From the NCBI GenBank assembly GCA_945859605.1, contig OX243815.1, positions 34,713,785 to 34,777,784 of the forward strand: a stretch of 64,000 bases of DNA, written 5' to 3'. The position numbers and the translations under genes were made by a program. This DNA comes from Lumbricus rubellus. Its lineage: Eukaryota; Annelida; Clitellata; Crassiclitellata; Lumbricidae. This document shows, piece after piece, positions 1 through 10,901 of this stretch. The notes beneath the pieces are model-generated. The model searched no databases. It was not told the origin of the DNA and saw only the letters and a program-made list of their open reading frames with translations. The stretch's first letter is position 1. Each line of letters starts with the position of its first letter.

Positions 1-59
1 GGCAGTTACCGATAGTTGGTTTTATGTCGGACAGAAGTTTTCTTGTTTTAATGGCTTAG

Positions 60-170
60 AAAATTACGAGAAACACAGTAAGTAACCAATCTTTTCGTGA
101 GTGTTGGTTAGGTTCAGGTTAGGCGTCGTGAGGGTCGGTTAGGGTTAGTTTTAGGGTTAGTTTAGTCATT
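60..170. repeat. Telomere-like satellite, copy 1
   Basis: GGTTAGG/GTTAGGG-type motifs interleaved with a GTGAGGGTCGGTTAGG segment. The same unit on the opposite strand (CTAACCGACCCTCACGATGC) recurs near 6.1-6.35, 8.16-8.21 and 54.36 kb. This is a dispersed satellite that contains telomere-like hexamers, not a chromosome end. Confidence 0.6.
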
Positions 171-224
171 AGAAACTCTTGTGGATTGGTGTAAATAGAA
201 AGCCTGGCGGCTTGTTAGTATTCC

Positions 225-325
225 GTATTGGACGGCCGCCAGTCATGTGACAGGTTACACGTGACTCGCGGTCCGCTAGTATTTGAAATTCGACGGCCAC
301 CTGGCGGTCCGCTAGTCACAGCCAA
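225..325. repeat. Short GC-rich tandem/inverted motif cluster
   Basis: GCGGTCCGCTAGT occurs twice (near 270 and 305), beside a CGGCCGCCAGTCATGTGA segment. I see no coding signal here. It may be the edge of a small DNA element. Confidence 0.3.
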
Positions 326-429
326 AAAGTTATTTTCTTCATTGGCTTCAGAGATTTTATCATACATCTCAATTACAGCCATATATGTAGAGTGGCCTGT
401 CCGAAAGACTTTTGTACAATATATTATTT

Positions 430-690
430 GATGTTTGATATGTCATTAATCTTCTATAAATAATCTTTTAAAAAACTTGGAGAAATATGGCAAGATCCAA
501 ATTGGTCGATAGTTACTTAATTGATTCCTATCTCTGGCCTTAAGGATGAGAATTATTTTGGCAATTTTCAAACTATTAGGAACAATTCCGCTAACAATTA
601 ATCATTTTATTATTTCTGTCAGAGGGATTGAAATAGTTTCAAATGACATATTTGGCTAACTGAGGGTCAATCTCATCTAGCCCCCCTGCT
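430..690 (-). pseudogene. LINE reverse transcriptase fragment (CR1/L2/jockey-like)
   Basis: Read on the minus strand, the segment gives the start of a non-LTR reverse transcriptase: a PNSLKIAKIILI-like stretch followed by NQLSNYRPIWILPYFSKFF, the usual 'K-x-G-D-x-x-x-x-NYRPIS' region of fingers/palm block 1. Stops and frame changes show it is dead. The rest of the element is not adjacent. Confidence 0.6.
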
Positions 691-921
691 GTGGATGGTT
701 CAGAGTTCAGAACCGAACTAATCCACCACCAGCATGTCTGAATCGACCAATCTGACGTTGTTCGTGGGGGTCAAGGTCCGTGATCACGGTCCAACTGCTC
801 GTCTTGCGCGAACCTTCTATCTCGTCATCAACGAATCACTCATCCGTAACGGCGCAGAACCTGACGCTGTTGCCAAGGGAGACGGATCGAATAATGACGT
901 CGTTGTCGTCATCATCGTAAT

Positions 922-1092
922 CGTCGTCGTCATCGTCATAATCGTTGTACTGTTGGTCATAACTGCTGTGCGGGCGTTTTCGCTTTCCGGGCGGAAATAT
1001 GAAAAACTACGATTATTAGGTTTTAGCTATTTAGTCTAATTATAAATTATAATAATTATAGATAGAATTGCAAGAACCACCCAGATACACGA
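922..1092. repeat. Direct duplicate A, copy 1
   Basis: About 168 bases, from the GTCGTCGTCATCG run to CCACCCAGATAC, reappear nearly unchanged at 1365-1532 (two mismatches seen by eye). The long ORF over this copy (734-1039) encodes a low-complexity Val/Ile run made by GTC/ATC repeats and is not a credible gene. Confidence 0.8.
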
Positions 1093-1364
1093 GGAAGGAT
1101 GCCACAATAAACTGAAGAAAAGCAACGAAGACAAGAGAAATATTTATTTTCTTTTATAAAAACAGTTTTGCTGTTTTGCAAAACATTGATCATATTGGCT
1201 TTATATTGATGTCGTATGATGATTTTGACCTTAGATTGGTGTTTTTCGAGTCAAAAATCATATATGTAAACGACACTAGACGTGACATGCATGTCTTGAC
1301 AACTTGCATGAATGTATTTGACGCAGGACGCCATTTTTAAGAAGCCACCATTTTGAGTTCAAAA

Positions 1365-1532
1365 TCGTCGTCGTCATCGTCATAATCGTTGTACTGTTGG
1401 TCATAACTGCTGTGCGGGCGTTTTCGCTTTCCGGGCGGAAATATGAAAAACTACGATTATTAGGTTTTAGCTATTTAGTGTAATTATAAATTATAATAAT
1501 TATAAATAGAATTGCAAGAACCACCCAGATAC
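1365..1532. repeat. Direct duplicate A, copy 2
   Basis: Second copy of the 922-1092 segment. The intervening 1093-1364 carries a 'GACCTTAGATT...CCATTTTTAAGAAGCCACCATTTTG' sequence that is found again, diverged, at 2240-2385, so this corner is built from segmental copies of a dispersed repeat. Confidence 0.8.
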
Positions 1533-1558
1533 ATTCGTTCATTTCACTGCTGTATTGA

Positions 1559-1563
<5 letters not shown>

Positions 1564-1614
<51 letters not shown>

Positions 1615-2025
1615 ATGCGAGACAAGGACAAAGACACGGGATATGGAAAAGAAAATCAACGCGTGTGAGATGTGGATTTGGAGAAAGATGCTAAGGATTT
1701 CATGGACGGAGAAGAGAACTAACGAATCGGTGCGCGAGGAGCTCGGAATAGAGAAGGAGGAGACACTGCGGCAAACAGCAACTTGGAGGAAATTGAGCTA
1801 CTTTGGCCATGTGATGAGATCTAACGGTTTGGAAAAGGAGCTGATGACGGCATGCGGTGAGGGAAGGAGAAGATGCGGAAGACCAAGGAAGAAATGGTTG
1901 GATGAGGTACCGGAAAAGTCTGGCATGAGACTGGAGGAGCTACGAGAGGCAACTAGGGAGAGGAGACATTGAAGAGGATACATCAGGGCTTTCGCCAGAG
2001 CTCCAGAAGCTGACGGCACCAGGTG
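1564..2025 (+). mobile_element. 5'-truncated RTE-clade retrotransposon insertion
   Basis: Contains an open C-terminal piece of an RTE-type endonuclease-reverse transcriptase (1643-1972, 109 codons) with the family's post-RT signature: INACEMWIWRKMLRISWT, then FGHVMR, then GRRRCGRPRKKWLDE. The insertion begins in an (AT)n run (about 1561-1612) and ends just after CTGACGGCACCAGGTG. It is flanked by the 10-base direct repeat ATTGAATTTA at 1554-1563 and 2026-2035. The interrupted host sequence is the same unit that lies inside the GGACATTATC elements near 4770-4830, on the opposite strand. Several relatives are in this window (10.9, 26.9, 34.4 kb). Confidence 0.85.
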
Positions 2026-2789
2026 ATTGAATTTAATTTTGAATGGAAAGATCAGATGTAGTTAAGAAATGGTTCCGATGGATGCATAATAATCAAAACT
2101 GTGGGAAAACATCCAGAGCTATGAAGGATTATGCCACAAAAAATTGGAAAACAAGCAATGGAAATGAAGAGCTATTTTGAAAATTTTAACAGCAACTTTG
2201 CTGTTTTTTATTGTAAAAGTTCTTCTTTTGGCCTAATTTTTTATTTCTAATGTTGATTTTGACCTTAGATTCGTGTTATTTGAGTCCGAAATATATAGAA
2301 ACAACACAAGACACGAGATGATACGATGATTTAAAAGAATTTTTAAGCCTCAGGCCGCCATTTTGAAAAAAGCCGCCATCCTGAATTATAATGGAAATTT
2401 CGGATGGCTCCCCTTCTTAAAATGTTCTCTTGGATCCCAACTACAACTGTGCCAAGCGGCAACCCGTGTTCAAAAAGTGCAGTTTACTTTTGTGTACCGC
2501 TTAGACTAATTATTGATATGAAAGCTATCTGGCATTTCAGAGATTCTGTTTCCATGTACAAGCGTTTTAATTACTTTCAATGTTTTATTCAAGTCATTTT
2601 CGCACTCCAGAAATTTTCCTATATAATAATTACGCTCAGCAGTTTTTCGTATTTTTTAAAATTTATTTCTATAAGCTACAAAGCTAGATATGTTTTTGTG
2701 AGTTGGGTTTTTATGTATTTTTTTATATAAATGCGACTTCCTTCTACTGGACTTTAGCAGGGCTTGTGTCATCCAAGGCTATTTAATTT

Positions 2790-3480
2790 TCAGTCTTGTT
2801 TTTGACGAATAATTTGTTTTGGGAAAGAATATTCGTATGCTGATTTATATTTTGCAATAAATGTTTCATAGGCAGAGGATGGGTCTCCTTGCTCACATGC
2901 ACGGAATACTTCTGGGCAGTCGGTAGAACCTAACAAGTTGTCAAATTGACTTTTTTTTCTCATTAATGATTCTTTTTTCATATGAAGGATTTTTTTCTAT
3001 TAATGGTCGCACTAATTTGGTTTGTGTAAAAATAGGTAGATGGTCAGATAAATCATTTATAATGATGGCGGAATAAGTGCAGTCAGATAAAGTATTCGTG
3101 AAGATATTATCAATTAAGGTAGCTGTATCATCAGTTATTTTTGTTGGCCTTAAGATCACTGGTAAAAATCGATTTGACGTTAACGAATTACAAAATGTTC
3201 GGGTAGGTGTGTGTACTCAGTTTTAGTAGATCTATGTTGAAATCGCCAGCCAAAAAAGTATTGCTATTTGTCCTAGATAAATGAGAGAGCAATGAGTCAA
3301 ATTCCTCATTGAATAGATCAAGGCCATCACCCGGTGGTCGATAGATAACGCCGACTTATCTGTCTTCCGCTTAATTTTTATAAACATACATTCATAAGCA
3401 CCTGGTTTGGACATTGCCCATTTGGCTTCTATTTGTTGAAACTCAGTACCACTCCTGACAAAGAAACCCACTCCTCCCCT
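2790..3480 (-). pseudogene. LINE endonuclease domain fragment
   Basis: Minus-strand frames give successive pieces of an AP-endonuclease of a CR1/L2-like LINE. One piece is a GVGFFVRSGTEF start. A frameshifted YRPPGDG and LAGDFNIDLL block lies near 3250-3340. Next comes TLIDNIFTN, then NDLSDHLPIF (the catalytic SDH motif) near 3040. The linker toward the RT domain follows (2790-2981). Multiple frameshifts make it non-functional. The SDH box and GDFN motif are seen directly; the clade is inferred. Confidence 0.75.
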
Positions 3481-3771
3481 CTCTCATCACTTCTGAGCAA
3501 AATTGTATCGAGGTATGGAAATAGTATTAGCAATGTTTATTATTTATTTTCAAATTTATTAAATGGGTCCTTTTTTCCAGACACAGAGTAGTTTCATGCA
3601 ACTTCTGTTTTATATAGAAACATTGAAAACTTAAAGTATGTACTTTTATATTTTCTAACAAATTTTGTTATGCAAATTTGTATAATTATTATTTCCGACT
3701 TTTGCGGCTATTTCCTTGACCTTTATCGATAGGGCTTCTATAAGCAGAACTTTTCTATGATGTTTATGGGA

Positions 3772-3970
3772 AACGGACATTATCCCCCTTCCGGACATTA
3801 TCCCCCCCCGGACATTATCCTCCCGGACAAAAGCCCCCCCGGACATTATCCCCTCCGGGGTAGGACATTATCCCCCCGGTCTATGATAACATTTCCTAAA
3901 AATGATGCAAAAAATATAAGAATAGGCCTATGTTAAGCACCCATACATTAGACATTAGGCCTACAGTTGA

Positions 3971-4001
<31 letters not shown>

Positions 4002-4569
4002 TGTATGTATGTATGTATGTATGTATGTATGTATGTATGTATGTATGTATGTATGTATGTATGTATGTATGTATGTATGTATGTATGTATGTATGTATGT
4101 ATGTATGTATGTATGTATGTATGTATGTATGTATGTATGTATGTATGTATGTATGTATGCATGTATGTACGCATGCATGCATGCATGATGCATGTATATG
4201 TATGCATGTATGTTTGTATGGATGCATGTATGTATGTATGTATGTATGTATGTATGTATGTATGTATGTATGTATGTATGTATGTATGTATGTATGTATG
4301 TATGTATGTATGTATGTATGTATGTATGTATGTATGTATGTATGTATGTATGTATGTATGTATGTATGTATGCATGTATGTATCGGTGACGGCATTAACA
4401 AGTTCACACAGCGGACAAAACCATAACGATAATTCTTTATCAATTAATTGAAGAAACAGACCAACTGCACAGAGGGGGGATAATGTCCGGGGGGATAATG
4501 TCCTAGTCAAATTGAGGGGGGGGATAATGTCCGGGGGGGCTTTTGTCCGGGGGATAATGTCCTACAATC
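3772..4569. mobile_element. GGACATTATC-array element C1 (non-autonomous DNA element)
   Basis: Left end (3772-3885) is an array of GGACATTATCCCCC units. Right end (4473-4569) is the same array inverted (GGGGGATAATGTCC). Between them lies little but the giant ATGT microsatellite. Outside both ends is the 13-base direct repeat GATGTTTATGGGA (3759-3771 and 4570-4582), supporting insertion as a unit. No transposase is encoded. The clean flanking duplication and inverted arrays fit a MITE-like element; its superfamily is unknown to me. Confidence 0.7.
3972..4384. repeat. Giant (ATGT)n microsatellite
   Basis: About 410 bases of ATGT repeat, pure except for a degenerate centre (about 4157-4228) with ATGC, GTAC and GATG variants. 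It produces open frames of repeated Met-Tyr-Val-Cys or His-Thr-Tyr-Ile on both strands. These are artefacts of the 12-base codon period, not genes. Confidence 0.98.
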
Positions 4570-4589
4570 GATGTTTATGGGACTACCAA

Positions 4590-5115
4590 ATACAAGATGT
4601 CCCCCGGACATTATCCCCCTCGGACATTATCCTCCCGGACATATTCTTCCCCTCCGATTTTTCGTAGGACATATTCCCCCCGGACAAAACTCCCCCTTCA
4701 TGTGCAAATCCTAGAATAGCGCGTAACGGATAAGACTTCAAAAGTTCTTAATGCCATTTAACTAGTAACTACATCTGATCTTTCCATTCAAAATTAAATT
4801 AAATACAGCAGTGAAATGAACGAATGGGAGTCGTCTACAGTAGGTAGCCCTACGAAGGTTTGTTAACGTCATTGACGTAGGTCCAATTAGTGTCTGTAGG
4901 CATAGAATTAGATTTGAAATAAACGAATGAGAATCGTATGTAGGACCTATTTGTCTAGTGTATACAATAAAGGTTAGGCTACGTCTAAGCTTCGTAGCCT
5001 TATTAGAGTCATTTCACAGTAGATGAATGAACGAATTGGAATCGGCTAATAGACTGGGAAGAAAAATGCCCTACCCCGGGGGAGATAATGTCCAGGGTGG
5101 ATAATGTCGTACACC
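4590..5115. mobile_element. GGACATTATC-array element C2
   Basis: Left array (about 4597-4696) has CCCGGACATTATCC, GGACATATTC and GGACAAAACTCC variants. Right array (about 5070-5113) has GGGGGAGATAATGTCC and GGATAATGTCGTACACC. The ~375-base core (4698-5072) is repeated at 6474-6833. Read from outside, the right end is GGTGTACGACATTATCC, resembling the termini of the other array elements in the window. I found no clear target duplication. Confidence 0.6.
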
Positions 5116-5124
5116 GATTACTCA

Positions 5125-5520
5125 GCTTTCACTGTTTAACAGAACAAGCGACCGCTTTCCTTAAGGTTGGAACAACCCTTATGGAAGCGAAGTGATCAAT
5201 GCGAGCAATCATGCTTTGCTTGGTCTGCTCGATCTCTCGGCCGCTTTCGATATGATGGACCTCAATGTTCTGGTTGAGCACTAGTCACAGTCTCACAGAC
5301 GCACGGGATCCGCTCGATCGTGCTTGACTGGCTTCTCTCCTATCTCTGCCATCAGCGACAGACGGTGTTCTTCGGCAGGTTTTTTCAACCATCCGCTCTC
5401 TCTTCTGCGGCGTCCTTCAGAGCTCTGATCTCGACCCGTTGCTGTTTCTGCTCAATAATGCGGACATGGGTGACTTCGTTTCTGGCATCCCATTTCTCCT
5501 AGCTCTGCACGTGGGGACAT
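5125..5520 (+). pseudogene. LINE reverse transcriptase fragment (L2/CR1-like)
   Basis: Plus-strand frames contain broken RT motifs: LLDLSAAFDM near 5227 (the catalytic palm Asp block), then VLDWLLSYL near 5320, and SDLDPLLF near 5425 (normally GSVLGPLLF). The order matches an L2-like LINE RT with several frameshifts. Nothing flanking it in the C2 or C3 elements belongs to it. Confidence 0.65.
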
Positions 5521-5540
5521 CCATCAGCTGTCGAATAGAT

Positions 5541-5605
5541 CAATGCCCCGCGAAAGTAAGCACGTCAAAATAATATTTTATTCATTTCATAATTAGAAGT
5601 AAATA
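5541..5605 (+). repeat. Inverted repeat, left arm (partner 7008-7064)
   Basis: CGCGAAAGTAAGCACGTC plus the following AT-rich bases reappear inverted at 7008-7064 with few differences. The pair brackets element C3, suggesting either an older terminal-inverted-repeat element into which C3 jumped, or two oppositely oriented copies of one repeat. Confidence 0.6.
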
Positions 5606-5819
5606 ATTCAAATGGAGGTATTGAGACACCTGAAATTGAAGCTAGATGCAGGTATTTTTAGGCCTGAAATCGAAACTGGGTTAACGAAAATACATGTTGA
5701 AATACATGACTCAAAATTATCAAATCTAATACATATAATTTGTAACACGTGTTTAATTGCTTTTTATCCTGTTTGTGTATCAATATGGGGAAGGGGGAAT
5801 GTCAAGGGTAACTGCAGAG

Positions 5820-6971
5820 GGTGAGGAACGGACATTATCTCATCCTCTGGACATTACCCCTGGACATTATCCCCCTCGGACATTATCCCCCCGGATATAT
5901 TTCCCCCGATTTTTCGTAGGACATAATCCCCCCGGACAAAATCCCCCCTTCATGTACAAATCCTAGGGACGTAGGACATTTCCCCCCGACATATTCCCCC
6001 CGAACATATTCCCCACGGACATTTACTTCCCGGACGTTTTTCCCCCTCCCGACCTAGGACATTTCCCTCCCTATGTTAATGAATGACTATCACTAAACCT
6101 AACCGACCCTCACGAGTCACGATGTTTAACCTGAACCTAACCAACCCACACGATGCCTAACCTATGTTAATGAACAACTGCACTAACCCTATCACTAACC
6201 GACCCTCACGATGCTTAACCTGACCCTAACCGATCCTCACGATGCCTAACCTGAACCTAGCCAACCCTCACGATGCCTAACCTATGTTAATGAATGACTG
6301 CACTAACCCTAACACTAACCCTAACCGACCCTCACGATGCCTAACCTATATGTACAGAGGGGGGAAATTGTCCGGGAAGTAAATGTCCTAGTCAAAATCG
6401 GAGAGAAAACGTCCGGAGAGGTAAATGTCCGGGGGGAATATGTCCGGGGGGAATATGTCCGGCTCCCAAATCCTAGAATAGTGCGTGACCGATGTGACTT
6501 CGAAAGTTCTGAATGCCATTTAACTAGTAACTACATCTGACCTTTCCATTCAAAATTAAATTCAATACAGTAGAGAAATGAACCAACGGGAGCCGTCTAC
6601 AGTAGGTAGCCCTACGAAGGTTTGTTAACGTCATTGACGCAGGTCCAATTAGTGTCAGTAGGCATAGAATTAGTTTTGAAATAAACGAAGGAGAATCGTA
6701 TCTAGGACCTATTTGTTTAGTGTCTACAAGAAAGTTTTGCTAACGTCAGTTAGGCTACGTCTAAGCTTCGAAGCCTTATTAGAGTCATTTCACAGTAGAT
6801 GAATGAACGAATTGGAATCGGCTAATAGACTGGGGGGGATAATGTCCTACCCCGTGGGGAATATGTCCGGGAGATAATGTCCGGGGGGATAATGTCCGGG
6901 TGGAATAATGTCCAGGGGGATGATGTCCTACACGCGCAGGGTGTAATGGACGGGGGTAAAGTCCTAGAACC
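5820..6971. mobile_element. GGACATTATC-array element C3 (composite)
   Basis: Layout: left array 5832-6065 (GGACATTATCCCC, GGACATATTCCCC and GGACATTTACTTCC variants), a telomere-like satellite 6068-6345, an inverted array 6355-6473, a ~360-base core 6474-6833 matching the C2 core, and a right inverted array 6833-6971 ending TCCTAGAACC. It looks like one array element nested in or joined to another. No protein is encoded. Confidence 0.55.
6068..6350. repeat. Telomere-like satellite, copy 2
   Basis: Four or so diverged units built from CTATGTTAATGAATGACTGC, ACTAACCCTAACACTAACCC and GACCCTCACGATGCCTAACC. It lies inside array element C3. The CCCTAA hexamers are embedded in a longer unit rather than forming a pure telomeric tract. 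Confidence 0.75.
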
Positions 6972-7061
6972 ATTTTTTCTCGTGTTTTGTAAAATTATAA
7001 AACTTTTAATTATTTACTTCTAATTAATAAATTATATTATTCTGACGTACTTACTTTCGCG

Positions 7062-7155
7062 GAAACATTATGCTATTTATCACCGTAGGCTGTTGGAAAC
7101 ATTGGGCTATTTATCGCCGGAGGCTGTTGGAAACATTGGACTATTGATCGCCGCA
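7062..7155. repeat. Threefold tandem repeat, ~35 bases
   Basis: Units of the type GGAAACATTGGGCTATTTAT followed by CGCCGGAGGCTGTT occur three times in a row with small differences. No gene is visible in 7160-8125 beyond it, only AT-rich sequence with TAGGCCTA palindromes. Confidence 0.8.
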
Positions 7156-8125
7156 CGTGACAGCGCTCTATTCTGCGCTGTTCTGTGGCTACCATATCTA
7201 CTTGCTACCGAGCCGTTCTATAATTTTACTTTTTATAGCATATAAAGACAGTCAGAAAGTTTCTGACTATGAATGGCAGCTTGATGCTGGAAAAAATGTA
7301 CAGAGAAGTATACAAATATGACAACTTTAGAGTTATACGGTGACACGATCCCAAATAACGAATATCGACATCTGAATATGAAACTAACTTTACGAAAGCT
7401 GACAAGCCCAGCCTACACCGAAAAACAATTTGGCAACTAATTTAAGCTATACCTTGACTTTGCTTGGCCATGTTGGCTTTTGCTCATCGGAGATGGGTTC
7501 AAGTGACCCAGAAGCAGATTTGCTACAGCTCGAAACGAGTTCAATACTTTACTGTGTCACGTCAGCGCTACGCTAGCAATTTTCGTAAGATCGGATAAGT
7601 AGGCCTAGCCTACAGCCAGGTGAGCCTACCTGAAAATTTGTCAAATAAGTAAGTCGGCACTTCCGATATGTTACACCTCCAGTTATTTCTTTCTACTTAA
7701 ACATAGCATAGGTCTAACGCAAATCAAGTTTGAAGTGGTTAACAACAGCAATTTATAGCCTGCTTTTCGTTCTTCGTTCTTCAAAGTTCAAGGCCCAACT
7801 TGCTAGAAACTTTAGAAAGCTTACATCATATAGTGTAGACGTAGACATGCTTAAATCCTGTATAGGCCTACGATTTAGTTGCCATGGGCTCATAGGCGTA
7901 CAGAGATCTACAAAAGCCTCGTCAGATAAACCAGCGTTTCCCCGGCGCTGTGTCAAATTGAGTCCGGAATACCCAGTGCTCAAAGTGTTGAAAATAAGTG
8001 CCTGAACGGCGCAGTGAACTCCCCTTACCTGTGCCTGGATGCCCCTTCAATTCTCACGCTGCGCTGGCCAATAAGTGACAAGGCGCGTCAAGATTTTCAA
8101 ATAGGTGCAAGGTCAGGGCATAGTT

Positions 8126-9378
8126 ATAGTAATCGGGTCCCTATGTTAATAAATGACTGCACTAACCCTATCCCTAACCGAAACTCGCGATGCCTAACCT
8201 GACCCTAACCCAGAGGTTCTCAACCGGTGTGTCGCGACACACTAGTGTGTCGCGAAGCGACCGGAGGTGTGTCGCGTAAAAGTGGTGTGTCGTTGGTGTG
8301 TCGCGAAGAATTGGTGTGTCGCGAATCCTCACAGCATACAATCGTCGTTCTTGCATTAAATTGACTTGTTCACTTTAACAGTTTGTCAGGCTGTGAGAAT
8401 ACTCTCTAAACAAGGCTATTCGAAGAACTTCATTCATCTATTGAATCTATTCCATTTGATTTCAATCAGGAGCAGCCACAATGTTTGCCTTATAAACACA
8501 CATGCAGTCATGCACTCCCTATGTAGGCCTACATGACATGAACTATTATAATTAGGCATATAAGACGTCAGCGAGCGCACCGATTAAAATTTTGCCCAAT
8601 GGTGTCACCTTCTAAAATAATGGAGAAAATTATCATGAAGGAACAAAAATTTTACGATTCTAAAATTGCTGACGCGGAAAGGTTGTTTTCAGAGCGTGAC
8701 AATTTACCATATAAGGAAGGTGCACAAGGTCAAGGGACATAGAAGTCCCAATGGCCGGTTTTTTAACTAAAAAAATTGCTGTAGGCCTGCGCTTTCCAGT
8801 TTCCGTTACAATTATTCGACGTTATGAAGGGCGTTTAGTTTCGGTAGTGTTCAGCTAGGCCTATACCTTTATCCCATGTTTTCTTATTTTGCCTTGAGCT
8901 ATCAGAGCTAGTGATTTGGACTATGGCCAATTTATGTTTTTTTAAATCTGAAACTCATATAACTCATAAAGCCTGTGGATCCTCATCTTACCTTATCGTG
9001 AAGAAACAAAAATGTGTAGATCTATGAATTCGCGACACACCAAAGAAAATCCAGGAGCAAAAATCTCATTAGGCCTAACTGTTAGGACAGACCATTAATG
9101 AAGAGTCAAAAAACGACTTAGAATCGTAAATTTAGATGAGCAAAATTTGGAAAGTCAGAATAATTCGAAAACAGAAAGCATTCAGTTTCAACAATCATTC
9201 ATTAAAATTTGTAGCAATTTCAATATATATTTAAGCTGGCTTAGGCCTAATTAAAATTTGTAACGATATTCACATGATGATTGCGTGGTGTGTCGCGAAA
9301 TTTGGTTGCACGTTTAGGTGTGTCGCGCGCGAAAAAAGGTTGAGAACCTCTGCCCTAACCAACCCATAGGGACCCGCT
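8126..9378. mobile_element. Small TIR element carrying telomere-like repeats, split by a hAT
   Basis: CGGGTCCCTATG (8126 onward) and its complement CATAGGGACCCG (to about 9378) face each other. Between them, apart from the inserted hAT, lie about 85 bases of CCCTAACC-rich satellite. Removing the hAT and one target copy leaves a ~105-base palindromic-ended unit. The same satellite near 6.07-6.35 kb starts with a similar CCCTATGTTAATGAATGACT. Confidence 0.55.
8211..9352. mobile_element. hAT-type non-autonomous transposon
   Basis: Ends CAGAGGTTCTCAACC (8211) and GGTTGAGAACCTCTG (to 9352) are perfect inverted repeats of the well-known hAT/Charlie terminal type. The flanks are an exact 8-base duplication, CCCTAACC (8203-8210 and 9353-9360). 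Subterminal GTGTGTCGCG(A/C) motifs are clustered at both ends, as expected of hAT transposase binding repeats. The interior (8580-9250) has no transposase-like frame, so it would depend on a transposase elsewhere. Confidence 0.92.
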
Positions 9379-9559
9379 TACTAAGCCCAAGGTCAGCATA
9401 GACGCCGTCCATGGCCTTCCTGCCACACTTTAAGCCTTGGGAATACCAAAAATTTCCCTGTCAATTCCTGTGTCAGATTCAAGTCAAAATCCTGGGATAT
9501 TAATCCGGAGAGATTAATAGCCTACGAGCCGAGCAGCGTTGCACTCTCAAAAATAAAAA

Positions 9560-9935
9560 ACCGAAAAACCCATGAAAACCCAAGTTCCCCAAATCTTTCG
9601 AAAATGTCCACACAATTCTCGGTCCGAAAAATTCTGACGACCTTTTTTTAGTCATTCGGACCCAAAAAAATCCAATTTCCCGTCTGAAAACTCTGATGAC
9701 CTTTTTTAGTCATCCGGCCAAATCTTTCCGAAATATCCGAAGTTTCCTGAATTTTTTGCAAGAAACCCAAGTTCTTCTCGAAAAAACCCCATTTCCCAAG
9801 TTCGTATAAAAAAAAATCCAAGACTTTTTCCGACAAGGTCGGAAAAAACCAATAAAAATTTAAAGTTCGCCCCCCAAAAAAACATTTTCCAAGCTCGGAT
9901 GGAAAAACCCAAGATCTTGTGAAAACCCAAGGAGT
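9560..9935. repeat. Degenerate tandem repeats with AAAACCCAAG motif
   Basis: A CTGA(C/T)GACCTTTTTTAGTCAT block followed by CCGG/CGGACC occurs at about 9636 and 9692 (spacing near 57 bases), and AAACCCAAG-like words recur to 9935. The minus-strand frames through it are Phe/Gly/Lys-rich low complexity, not genes. Confidence 0.6.
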
Positions 9936-9939
9936 GGCA

Positions 9940-10900
9940 GCGCTGAAGCTGAGTGGTAGCGTGGTGCTACGGTGATTATTAATAATTAGGCTATTTGTGA
10001 TGTTGGGAAGGTGAGGGGCCTGGTAGGCGGCCGATCGATCGAGTCGATTGTAGGCCTAACTCAACCAAATCGAGTCGATGATAAAAATCGTTGATCGACC
10101 TGCAAGTCGAATCAATCGTTAGATTTGCCAAGTCAAAATATTGGTCGAGTCGAGTCGAGGAAACAATGATCGACTCGATTTTTGTTTCCATGACTCAACT
10201 TATATTTTATGCCTAATTAATATTTTTTAAAGTATTTTTCGCATAGGCCTACGATTATTGTAGGCTTAAGTCACAAATGACCTGTTTGTATGTACGGAAT
10301 TCTGTTTATGCCTATAACAAACAGACCCGCCGACAGAAATTCCGGGCCTTTGGGCTGAGCAGTCACGGGCCCCTAAACTATCTTAAGGCTTTTTGACAAA
10401 AAATTTAAATAAAAACAAATGGAAATAACAAAAGGGAGGGTACGAATTAACGATAATGCATACATTTTATTCATTCATCCATCCATTTGGACATTTATAT
10501 GGCCTATATCCTACATTTATGATTTTTAATCAGTCCTTGTTGTTAAGAATTTAATTTTAATTTTAAAATATAGGCTATATGGTAATAAAAAGCAGTCTTT
10601 CTGGATTTAACTGCAGCAAAATTGTTTATAATATCCGGGAATAGATCTCCATTTTGTCTGCAAACCTTAAAATGCACTTAGGAAAAGCGCTTTCTAAAAG
10701 CTAATTGAATGAACATGCAGCAAATGGGGATCTATAGGCTTAGGGCTGTATGTATAGGCTACGGGCCTTGGCGGTAGAGTGCCAAGATGAAAACCAAGCC
10801 TTTTTGCAGCTCTATAGACCATAATTTCAGCAATTTCAGACGTCTAACGTGAAATTACTTGTATGTAATTATATATCAGTGCAACATGCAATACTGCAAT
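9940..10900. other. Intergenic stretch with GTCGA-rich cluster
   Basis: 10025-10190 is dense in TCGAGTCGA/GATCGA words, reminiscent of the GTCGA-rich ends of the element at 28.7-30.4 kb. The remainder is AT-rich with TAGGCCTA palindromes, and I see no gene in it. Confidence 0.4.
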
Positions 10901-10901
10901 A

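Noticed and set aside
60..170. Chromosome end or fusion point because of GGTTAGGG-like motifs
   Set aside because: Hexamers are embedded in a longer unit that recurs at internal places and once within a TIR element.
734..1039. A 101-codon open frame with a hydrophobic Val/Ile run resembling a membrane segment
   Set aside because: The run comes from GTC/ATC repeats; the 3' part is duplicated as non-coding sequence at 1365-1532; there are no splice or homology signals.
3896..4510. Long open frames of repeated Met-Tyr-Val-Cys or His-Thr-Tyr-Ile on both strands
   Set aside because: They are produced by the (ATGT)n microsatellite in every frame and have no other coding signal.
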